Assembly: GCA_030152865.1 (NCBI GenBank)
Contig: JASLIW010000134.1
Location: 1 to 38,374 of the forward strand
Length of the DNA stretch: 38,374 nt
Source: Bacteroides sp.
GTDB lineage: Bacteria > Bacteroidota > Bacteroidia > Bacteroidales > Bacteroidaceae
Direction of reading: 5' to 3'
The notes beneath the pieces were generated by a model, which searched no databases, was not told the origin of the DNA, and was given only the letters and a program-made list of their open reading frames with translations. The position numbers were made by a program, and so were the translations under genes. Every line of letters begins with the position of its first letter. Within the stretch, counting starts at the first letter, position 1. Below, one piece after another: positions 31,739 to 38,374 of the stretch.

Positions 31739-32293
31739 TTAGTAGTCCCACTCACCTAAGTCTAGTTCTTCAGGATTGGTTGTGTTGTACTTTACGTCGT
31801 GTAAAGCCCTTAGTGTGTTGACTAGACGTTGTCCCCAGAAAAGGGCGAAGTTTTCTTGGCATTTGACTAGAGCGTCATTCATGGTTTCATTTAAACCGAG
31901 CTGGAAAACAAAAATGAAGTTCTTTATATCCTGATAAATATCCGCCAAATCTTCAGATATACACTTTTTCATTGGTGTATCACTATACTGGATGTCAGGA
32001 TTGAAGACCTCTAAATAGTCATCTTTTTCAGCAAGAACTGAAGCTACTTTCATTCGAATAATAGAATAAAGTTCCTCTGTTACACATTCCTCTAAATATC
32101 CATCTCCTTGTAAGAAACAAGAGGGGAGCAAACTTGCTTTCAAATAGAGTAGCGGGAGCAGTTTTAAAATCTTATCAACAAACTCTTCTCTACTTAGATT
32201 ATCTGCATCCTCTAGAAAACCACAAGTTTCTACTGCTACTGCAACAAATTCAATGACATTTTTGTCAAATATAATGGGATTCTCTTCTTTCAT
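31739..32293 (-). CDS. DUF5063 family protein
   Basis: A 184-residue acidic, mostly helical protein of unknown function, found mainly in Bacteroidota. The start (NVIEFVAVAVETCGFLEDA) and the middle (LLPLLYLKASLLP) fit DUF5063 as I remember it. No signal peptide, membrane segment or catalytic motif. First gene before the exonuclease and rlmI; the recurring neighbourhood suggests a link to RNA processing, which is inference. Promoter box at 32320-32327. Confidence 0.82.
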   Translation of the reverse strand: MKEENPIIFDKNVIEFVAVAVETCGFLEDADNLSREEFVDKILKLLPLLYLKASLLPSCFLQGDGYLEECVTEELYSIIRMKVASVLAEKDDYLEVFNPDIQYSDTPMKKCISEDLADIYQDIKNFIFVFQLGLNETMNDALVKCQENFALFWGQRLVNTLRALHDVKYNTTNPEELDLGEWDY

Positions 32294-32319
32294 GATTAGC
32301 TGGGGTTTCTAAAATCATA

Positions 32320-32327
32320 CAAAGGTA
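32320..32327 (-). promoter_or_regulatory. TACCTTTG -7 element of the DUF5063-exonuclease-rlmI operon
   Basis: Minus-strand TACCTTTG, exact TAnnTTTG box, 26 bases upstream of the ATG; the -33 region is weak. Confidence 0.6.
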
Positions 32328-32497
32328 TGAAAAACTAATGATTAGGTAATAAAAAGGAACTTTCTTTAACTATCAAGTTTAAACGCTTTTGTTTTAAAAG
32401 AAATGTTTAAAGCTGTAGGTAGAACTTATTGTCCTTGCTTTTTTATTCGTGCCTTAATTGTCTATATTAAAATAAGGCTTCTAACTTTTTTATTTAC

Positions 32498-32505
32498 TAT
32501 TTTTG
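32498..32505 (+). promoter_or_regulatory. TATTTTTG -7 element of ftsK-lolA-trxB
   Basis: Exact TAnnTTTG box 28 bases upstream of the ftsK ATG; -33 region poor. Confidence 0.6.
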
Positions 32506-32533
32506 TACGAATATTAATTCAAAGATAAAGACG

Positions 32534-35005
32534 ATGACTGAACATATAGCTGAAGATAAGCTGCCTGGAAAAGCTACTTTTCTTAACAAGATACGATTAC
32601 TTATAGCTAATAGAAACTTGCAATTTATGCTGGGCTTATTTCTCATCATGATTGCTATCTACATGATTATACCCTATATCTCTTATTTTTTTACAGCTGC
32701 TGCTGATTTTAGCTTTATTGAGGCTGAACGTGCAGGTGAAGAGGGTATGGAGTCTGCCAATTGGGGAGGTAACTCAGGTGCACATATTGCTCATTATTTA
32801 ATTAATGAGACTTTTGGTTTATCCTCTCTCTTTATTGTTTTGTTTGTGGCTGTATCTGGAGTTAAGCTTATGCAAACTCGCCCAATAAAGCTACGGAGGT
32901 GGTTTTTTGGTTGTGCTATGCTTCTAATTTGGTTTTCATTATTTTTTGGATTTTTCTTTTACGATCTTTATAAAGACACTCCCATATATTGGGGAGGATT
33001 GCATGGTAGAAATGTGAGTGTGTGGTTAGAGACAAAGATAGGTGTAGGGGGTGTTGTCTTACTCTTTATATTTAGTGCAATCAGCATACTTATTTATTTT
33101 AATCGCAAAGCTATTGACTGTATTCGTGATCTTTTATCAGGTAAGCATTTCAGGGCATGGAAAGAGAAGAGAAAGGCTAAAAAAGAAGCTCAAGACTTAG
33201 AGAGTCAGGAAGAGCATGCTTTAAGTCACTCTCTAGGTTTAGATTCTAGTCTTGATGCAGAAGATGAGTTGGTTAGTGCTGAGCCTGAGGTAGTAGTGGA
33301 GAATTTTACTCCTGAAGAACCGTTGGACTTATCTGAGGTGGAAACAACAGAAGTAGCAGATGATGAGTTTAGTTCAACCAATGAAGATTTGCTCCAAGCA
33401 GATGAGGCTAGTTGTATGAATGCAGACTTAGGTGAGAAAGATCCAGCGTTTGATATTGAGGTAAAAGAAGACGAAATGTATGAAGGATCTTTAGACCAAC
33501 CCTATAATCCCAAACTAGACCTGCCCCGATTTAAATTCCCTACACTTGACCTCATGAAAGAGTATGAGAATAATGAACCAAGTGTAAACATGGAAGAGCA
33601 ACAGATGAATAAGGAGAAAATCATCTCCACTCTTAAAAGTTTTGGAATTGATATAACTACAATAAAAGCTACAGTTGGTCCTACTGTTACTCTATATGAA
33701 ATTACACCTGAGCAAGGAGTTCGAATTTCTAAGATAAGAAACTTGGAAGATGATATCGCTTTGAGTTTGGCTGCATTAGGTATCCGTATTATTGCACCTA
33801 TACCAGGAAAAGGTACAATAGGTATTGAGGTTCCTAATGAAAATCCAAGAATTGTATCTGGACAGTCGATTATTGGTAGTAAGAAGTTTCAAGAGTGTAA
33901 GTATGATTTGCCTATAGCTTTTGGTAAGACGATTACGAATGAGGTCTTCATTGTCGATTTATGTAAAATGCCTCATGTCTTAGTGGCAGGTGCTACAGGA
34001 CAGGGTAAGTCTGTAGGTCTGAATACAATGATAACTTCACTGCTTTATAAAAAGCATCCTGCAGAATTAAAGTTTGTTTTGATTGACCCAAAGAAGGTTG
34101 AGTTTAGTATCTATTCAACAATCAAAAATCACTATTTAGCACAGTTGCCAGATGCTGAAGAGCCGATTGTTACAGATGTGACAAAGGTGGTAGAGACACT
34201 AAATTCTGTTTGTGTAGAGATGGACAGCCGTTATGATTTACTCAAAACTGCAAAGGTTAGAAATATAAAAGAGTATAATGAGAAGTTTATTAGTCGTAGG
34301 TTGAATCCCGATAAGGGACACAGACATATGCCCTATATGGTGGTGGTGATAGATGAGTTTGGAGATTTAATTATGACTGCAGGTAAGGAAATAGAACTTC
34401 CTATTGCACGTATTGCTCAGTTAGCCCGTGCTGTAGGTATTCATATGGTTATTGCTACACAGCGACCAACAACAAATATTATTACAGGTACAATTAAGGC
34501 CAACTTCCCTGCCCGTGTAGCGTTTAGAGTATCGTCAATGATGGATTCTAGGACTATTTTAGACCGTCCTGGAGCCAATCAGCTTATCGGAAAGGGGGAT
34601 ATGCTCTTTTTACAGGGGTCTGAACCTAAGCGTGTGCAGTGTGCTTTTATTGATACACCAGAGGTGGAAAATATCACCAAGTTTATTTCAGAACAACAAG
34701 GATATCCTACGCCTTTTGAATTACCCGAGTATACTTCTGATGAAGCTAAGGCTGCAATGGGAGATGTTGATCCAACTCTATTAGATCCTTTGTTTAAAGA
34801 AGCTGCACGTGTGGTTGTATTAAATCAGCAGGGATCAACTTCTTCTTTACAACGACAGTTTTCTATAGGTTACAATCGAGCAGGTAGAATCATGGATCAA
34901 CTCGAACGCATGGGGATTGTTAGTGCTCAAGATGGAAGTAAGCCTAGGGAGGTATTTTGTCAGACGGAAATGGACTTGGAGAACATATTGAACAATTACA
35001 ACTAA
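32534..35005 (+). CDS. ftsK: DNA translocase FtsK/SpoIIIE
   Basis: Septal motor that pumps DNA and helps resolve chromosome dimers. The 823-residue protein has four N-terminal membrane helices (about 31-53, 94-113, 123-143, 169-189), a charged then strongly acidic linker (about 205-335), and the RecA-like motor with Walker A VAGATGQGKSVG (about 483-494) and Walker B VVVIDEFGD (about 602-610). The last 80 residues form the winged-helix gamma domain (SSLQRQFSIGYNRAGRIMDQ) that reads KOPS-like sites. Complete. The linker is much shorter than in E. coli FtsK, as in most Bacteroidota. lolA follows after 21 bases. Confidence 0.96.
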   Translation: MTEHIAEDKLPGKATFLNKIRLLIANRNLQFMLGLFLIMIAIYMIIPYISYFFTAAADFSFIEAERAGEEGMESANWGGNSGAHIAHYLINETFGLSSLFIVLFVAVSGVKLMQTRPIKLRRWFFGCAMLLIWFSLFFGFFFYDLYKDTPIYWGGLHGRNVSVWLETKIGVGGVVLLFIFSAISILIYFNRKAIDCIRDLLSGKHFRAWKEKRKAKKEAQDLESQEEHALSHSLGLDSSLDAEDELVSAEPEVVVENFTPEEPLDLSEVETTEVADDEFSSTNEDLLQADEASCMNADLGEKDPAFDIEVKEDEMYEGSLDQPYNPKLDLPRFKFPTLDLMKEYENNEPSVNMEEQQMNKEKIISTLKSFGIDITTIKATVGPTVTLYEITPEQGVRISKIRNLEDDIALSLAALGIRIIAPIPGKGTIGIEVPNENPRIVSGQSIIGSKKFQECKYDLPIAFGKTITNEVFIVDLCKMPHVLVAGATGQGKSVGLNTMITSLLYKKHPAELKFVLIDPKKVEFSIYSTIKNHYLAQLPDAEEPIVTDVTKVVETLNSVCVEMDSRYDLLKTAKVRNIKEYNEKFISRRLNPDKGHRHMPYMVVVIDEFGDLIMTAGKEIELPIARIAQLARAVGIHMVIATQRPTTNIITGTIKANFPARVAFRVSSMMDSRTILDRPGANQLIGKGDMLFLQGSEPKRVQCAFIDTPEVENITKFISEQQGYPTPFELPEYTSDEAKAAMGDVDPTLLDPLFKEAARVVVLNQQGSTSSLQRQFSIGYNRAGRIMDQLERMGIVSAQDGSKPREVFCQTEMDLENILNNYN

Positions 35006-35026
35006 AGAATCGTTATAAATAAGCAC

Positions 35027-35644
35027 ATGAAAAAGTTGACATTGATATTTATTACACTGCTGTCTTCAGTCTCTTTAGTGGGGCAGTTAAACTTGACAGC
35101 TCAGCAGCTTCTAGATAAGACTTCTGAGGTTTTTAAAAGCGCTGCAGTAGAAACCAAGTTTAGCTCCACAGTAACTAGATATGGTCGTGTAGAGTCATAT
35201 TCTGACGGTACATTATGGGTAAAAGGTGATCAATTCGTTCTTGAAACAGAAGAGATGAAAACCTGGTATAATGGAAAGTATCAATGGAGTTTGATTTTTG
35301 AGATGGAAGAGGTTAACTTATCTGAACCCACTCAAGCAGAGCTGGAGGAGATTAATCCTTATGAGTTGCTTAAACTATCTAAAAGAGGATATTCAGTTAA
35401 GTATATGGATTCTAGTCGAAAAAATGTGCTGTTGAAGGCTAAGGATAAGAAGAAGAATTATCAAGAGGTAAAGGTGTCTGTGAATGAGCAGCTACAGCCC
35501 ACCCAGATAGAAGTTACTACAAAGGATAATCAACTAATAAACATTGAAGTAAGAAGCTTTAAAAGTAATACATATATTGACTCTGATTTCTTCTCTTTTA
35601 GTCAAGATGAGTATCCTGAAGTTGAAATTATTGATTTACGTTAA
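35027..35644 (+). CDS. LolA-like periplasmic outer-membrane lipoprotein carrier
   Basis: A 205-residue exported protein: signal peptide MKKLTLIFITLLSSVSLVGQ, then LTAQQLLDKTSEVFKSAAVETKFSS, a LolA-type N-terminal helix followed by antiparallel strands (ESYSDGTLWVKGDQFVLE, TWYNGKYQWSL, NVLLKAKDKKK). LolA carries lipoproteins from the LolCDE transporter to the outer membrane. Sequence divergence from proteobacterial LolA is large, so the fold is the basis of this call. Between ftsK and trxB, as in many Bacteroidota. Confidence 0.85.
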   Translation: MKKLTLIFITLLSSVSLVGQLNLTAQQLLDKTSEVFKSAAVETKFSSTVTRYGRVESYSDGTLWVKGDQFVLETEEMKTWYNGKYQWSLIFEMEEVNLSEPTQAELEEINPYELLKLSKRGYSVKYMDSSRKNVLLKAKDKKKNYQEVKVSVNEQLQPTQIEVTTKDNQLINIEVRSFKSNTYIDSDFFSFSQDEYPEVEIIDLR

Positions 35645-35657
35645 ATATAATTGAAGT

Positions 35658-36605
35658 ATGGCAAACATAGAAAAAGTTAGGTGTTTAATTATTGGTTCAG
35701 GTCCAGCTGGTTATACAGCTGCTATATATGCAGGAAGAGCAAATATTGCTCCTGTTCTTTATGAGGGTTTGCAACCAGGGGGACAATTAACTACAACTAC
35801 AGAAGTAGAAAACTTCCCTGGATATCCTGAAGGAATTACAGGTACAGAGTTAATGGCAGATCTTAAGAAGCAAGCAGAACGATTTGGTGCAGATATTCGT
35901 TTTGGACTGGCTACTAAAACAGATTTGTCTAAAGCTCCCTACAAAGTAACCATCGATGATGATAAAGTGATAGAGGCAGAAACTATTATTATTGCGACAG
36001 GCGCTACTGCTAAATACTTAGGTCTTGAAGATGAACAAAAGTATAATGGAATGGGTGTTAGTGCTTGTGCAACTTGTGATGGATTCTTCTATCGTAATAA
36101 GACAGTTGCGGTAGTTGGTGGTGGTGATACTGCTTGTGAAGAAGCTCTATATCTCTCAAATATAGCATCTAAAGTGTATTTGGTAGTAAGAAAGCCATTT
36201 TTACGCGCGTCAAAAATTATGCAAGACCGTGTGATGGATAATGATAAGATTGAGGTGTTATTTGAGCATAATGCAGTAGGCTTGTTTGGTGACAAAGGAG
36301 TTGAAGGTGTTAAGCTGGTTAAACGTTTAGGAGAGCCAGACGAGGAACACTATGAGAAAGCAATTGATGGCTTCTTTTTGGCAATCGGTCACAAGCCAAA
36401 CTCGGATGTGTTTAAGCCTTGGATAGAGACAGATGAAGTGGGTTACATACAGACAGTCGGTAAGTCTCCAAAAACAAATATACCTGGTGTCTTTGCTGCT
36501 GGAGATGTAGCTGATCCTCATTATCGTCAAGCTATTACCGCTGCAGGTACAGGTTGTCAGGCTGCTCTAGAGGTGGAAAGATACTTATCGGAAAAAGGAA
36601 TCTAA
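35658..36605 (+). CDS. trxB: Thioredoxin-disulfide reductase
   Basis: FAD enzyme that passes electrons from NADPH to thioredoxin. The 315-residue protein has the FAD-binding GSGPAGYTAAIYAG (13-26), the redox pair CATC (137-140) in SACATCDGFF, the NADPH-binding GGGDTACEEA (154-163), and the late FAD motif FAAGDVADPHYRQ. All needed residues are present and the length is normal. It starts 13 bases after the lolA-like gene and is followed by a strong terminator. Confidence 0.97.
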   Translation: MANIEKVRCLIIGSGPAGYTAAIYAGRANIAPVLYEGLQPGGQLTTTTEVENFPGYPEGITGTELMADLKKQAERFGADIRFGLATKTDLSKAPYKVTIDDDKVIEAETIIIATGATAKYLGLEDEQKYNGMGVSACATCDGFFYRNKTVAVVGGGDTACEEALYLSNIASKVYLVVRKPFLRASKIMQDRVMDNDKIEVLFEHNAVGLFGDKGVEGVKLVKRLGEPDEEHYEKAIDGFFLAIGHKPNSDVFKPWIETDEVGYIQTVGKSPKTNIPGVFAAGDVADPHYRQAITAAGTGCQAALEVERYLSEKGI

Positions 36606-36623
36606 CAATAAAATAGATAGTAG

Positions 36624-36670
36624 AATAAATTAAGGATAGCCTATTTGGCTATCCTTAATTTATTTGGCAA
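36624..36670 (+). terminator. Rho-independent terminator after trxB
   Basis: 18-bp perfect stem: 36624-36641 (AATAAATTAAGGATAGCC) and 36647-36664 (GGCTATCCTTAATTTATT), 5-base loop, T-rich tail. Ends ftsK-lolA-trxB; A/T-rich flanks would let it work on either strand. Confidence 0.88.
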
Positions 36671-36743
36671 CTTTATAATCAAAAAGCGATAAATAGGGAT
36701 ATACACGCTTATTTTATTATCTTCGTAGTTTAAAGGACAGAGT

Positions 36744-37313
36744 ATGAAAAGAATAGTGTTAGTGTTAGCATTGGTAGCTGGCGTTTTTACTCAAACAAAT
36801 GCTCAATACTTATCCCGAGGATTTTGGGGTGGTTTTGAGTTGACATATGGACTTTCATTATCAGACAAAGGGGGTTCGTATCATAATAAGTTCGGAGGCG
36901 ATACCAAGATGCAAATAGCGGATGCAAGAGCTGTGTTCGGTTATTACTTTACTAAAACATTTTCTTTGGGTACAGGAGTTGGTGTAGCTACTTACTCTTC
37001 CCCTCGTATTAATTTTATCCCTATTTTCATTGATATGCGGATTCATCCATTTGCTGCTATAAATGAAAATTTCTATTTCAGTGGCAACTTTGGCACTTCT
37101 CTGGCCAACAATCACAAACATATTAATCCAAAGTGGCTGGCAGAGGCTACTTTTGGTTATCAGCTATTTGATTTTGGTGGATGCACCTTAGCTCCATCTA
37201 TTGGTTATAGCTACTTTAAGTATAATCGAGATGACGTAGTCGATAATCAGGTGTTTGTGGAGAATAAACAGAAGAGGCACTCACTTTTTATACGCTTGAG
37301 TTTTACTTATTAG
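36744..37313 (+). CDS. Small outer-membrane beta-barrel protein, function unknown
   Basis: A 189-residue exported protein: signal peptide MKRIVLVLALVAGVFTQTNAQ, then about eight alternating beta strands typical of OmpA/OmpW-like or DUF3575-type barrels (FSLGTGVGVATYS, FIPIFIDMRIHPFA, FYFSGNFGTSL, LFIRLSFTY). It ends in an aromatic residue, Y, as outer-membrane barrels do. No ligand or enzyme motif. Single gene between the trxB terminator and the next exported protein. TATCTTCG (36718-36725), an imperfect promoter box, lies upstream. Confidence 0.8.
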   Translation: MKRIVLVLALVAGVFTQTNAQYLSRGFWGGFELTYGLSLSDKGGSYHNKFGGDTKMQIADARAVFGYYFTKTFSLGTGVGVATYSSPRINFIPIFIDMRIHPFAAINENFYFSGNFGTSLANNHKHINPKWLAEATFGYQLFDFGGCTLAPSIGYSYFKYNRDDVVDNQVFVENKQKRHSLFIRLSFTY

Positions 37314-37406
37314 TTGCATTGATTTAGAGTAGTTGAGGCTTATATGTTTTTCAGTCTCTAAGCTGATAAAATAAACTATTATAAAATATTCTTTTGATAA
37401 ATAATT

Positions 37407-38374
37407 ATGAATAAACGAATAATATTAACAAGCTTGGTTTTTCTTGTAGCTGGAAGTCTTTATAATTTAAGTATATCAGCTAATGATTTAAAAAACAATA
37501 GTTTAGTTGGTAAGGTAAAAGAAGTATTAACTTCAGAAATAATGCCTGCTGATAAGGGTATGACTTCTATACGTACTTTTGATGAGCATGGAAATCTTAC
37601 TAAAGAAGTGATTAAAGGAGCGAATGATAAAACTGTATTTATATCTACTTTCGAGCCTTTTGAAAATGGTAAATTCGTAGAATACATCAATTTTAATGAA
37701 GAGGGTATAGTCAACTCTAAGGAGAGTATGCGCTTAGATGTAAATGGTGAAGTGTTGAGTATGAAGAGTTTTAATGGGCAAAATGAACTTATCTCTTCGG
37801 TCTCTTCTCATTTTGATAAGCAAGGCAATGTGACGAGTACTAAGGAGTTTGATTCTACAAACAAACTTGTGGCATCAAAGATTTATAGTTACGATGGCTA
37901 TGGAAGATTAAGTTATATTAAAAGTACTCCACAGCTTGGTGAAAGCTTTTATGAGTTTTTTAGTTATACCACTGAGGGTAAGGTAAAAGAGCATAAAAGT
38001 GTAACAGCTTCTGGTGACGTTTTAAATCAAACGATTACAGAGTTCGACGATGAGGGTAATAAGATAAAAACTATATTATATCCTTCCTTAAAGAGCTCAG
38101 CCGAGCATCAAGTAAATGAGTATGATCAGGAAGGACGCTTAGTATCATCCTCTTTTGTGACAGGCGATGATGTTGTTATACATAAGGAAGAATATACATA
38201 TTCAAAGACTGGGCTTAAGTCTAAATCAAGTGTTTATGATTTAGTCGATGATGTATTGATTACTAGTTATATCATTAATTATGATGATAAGGGTAATGAG
38301 GTGTCTCGTGTTAATTATGATGATAAAGGTATCCCTAGTTTTTATATCGAAACTAGTTATGAGTATGATGAGCA
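37407..38374 (+). CDS. Exported YD/RHS-like repeat protein (5' part, continues beyond the window)
   Basis: 322 codons from the ATG at 37407; the end lies outside. The signal peptide (about 1-25, MNKRIILTSLVFLVAGSLYN) is followed by short repeats built on FD/YD-x-x-G-N/R: FDEHGN (58-63), FNEEGI (96-101), FDKQGN (136-141), YDGYGR (162-167), FDDEGN (213-218), YDQEGR (239-244), YDDKGN (292-297), YDDKGI (304-309). They resemble the YD repeats of RHS proteins and related bacterial surface repeats. The frame begins 93 bases after the beta-barrel gene. No toxin or enzyme domain is visible in the part present; function unknown. It may be a plain repeat lipoprotein-like surface protein rather than an RHS toxin. 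Confidence 0.8.
   Translation, partial: MNKRIILTSLVFLVAGSLYNLSISANDLKNNSLVGKVKEVLTSEIMPADKGMTSIRTFDEHGNLTKEVIKGANDKTVFISTFEPFENGKFVEYINFNEEGIVNSKESMRLDVNGEVLSMKSFNGQNELISSVSSHFDKQGNVTSTKEFDSTNKLVASKIYSYDGYGRLSYIKSTPQLGESFYEFFSYTTEGKVKEHKSVTASGDVLNQTITEFDDEGNKIKTILYPSLKSSAEHQVNEYDQEGRLVSSSFVTGDDVVIHKEEYTYSKTGLKSKSSVYDLVDDVLITSYIINYDDKGNEVSRVNYDDKGIPSFYIETSYEYDE

Noticed and set aside
1..38374. CRISPR array, rRNA, tRNA, transposase, integrase or prophage
   Set aside because: I looked along the window and found no regular spaced repeats, no rRNA or tRNA-like sequence, and no mobile-element proteins; a short or divergent tRNA could still be missed without a tool.

Overview
The window comes from the chromosome of an AT-rich member of the Bacteroidota, most likely the order Bacteroidales. 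Three things point there. Many genes follow a TAnnTTTG promoter element, often with a TTG or TTTG word 17-20 bases upstream and no strong Shine-Dalgarno sequence. The gene orders are typical of the group: yicC-gmk-nadD, tsaB-DUF4290-murA-rimM, ftsK-lolA-trxB, and DUF5063-exonuclease-rlmI. MurA also carries the Asp form of its active-site loop. The genus cannot be fixed from the sequence. I saw no rRNA, tRNA, CRISPR array, insertion sequence, integrase or phage gene.

Layout. 1-3.45 kb: minus-strand heavy-metal efflux operon (small His/Cys-rich protein, CusB-like adaptor lipoprotein, CusA-like RND pump cut by the window edge). 3.7-6.1 kb: two unrelated metallophosphoesterases on either side of menA. 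6.0-8.2 kb: minus-strand yicC-gmk-nadD. 8.2-11.5 kb: tsaB-DUF4290-murA-rimM. 11.6-14.2 kb: dxr-rseP. 14.2-17.1 kb: anaerobic ribonucleotide reductase (nrdD then nrdG, minus strand), showing anaerobic growth capacity. 17.7-18.9 kb: exported C1-family cysteine peptidase. 19.4-23.5 kb: outer-membrane porin, ProV ATPase with CBS domains, and a fused ProW-ProX protein, a likely complete betaine-type osmolyte uptake route. 23.5-29.5 kb: minus-strand run of nucleoside transporter, bifunctional nuclease-family protein, RsmE, a DUF4836-like lipoprotein and an unassigned ABC/FtsX-type transporter. 29.5-29.85 kb: gene-free stretch with a candidate small RNA. 29.85-32.3 kb: DUF5063, 3'-5' exonuclease, RlmI-type methyltransferase. 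32.5-36.6 kb: ftsK-lolA-trxB. 36.7 kb to the end: a small beta-barrel protein and a truncated exported protein with YD/RHS-like repeats.

Most of the window is housekeeping: peptidoglycan precursor, isoprenoid, menaquinone, NAD and guanylate synthesis, tRNA and ribosome modification, envelope biogenesis and chromosome segregation. The parts most worth following up are the candidate promoter-to-terminator small RNA near 29.7 kb, the porin linked to the osmolyte transporter with its 170-base leader, the His/Cys-rich protein of the metal operon, the ABC/FtsX pair next to a large lipoprotein, and the paired palindromes upstream of nrdD. I found no clearly unprecedented multi-gene system. Several annotated starts are adjusted here because an upstream TTG start would overlap a promoter or sit in front of a better signal peptide.
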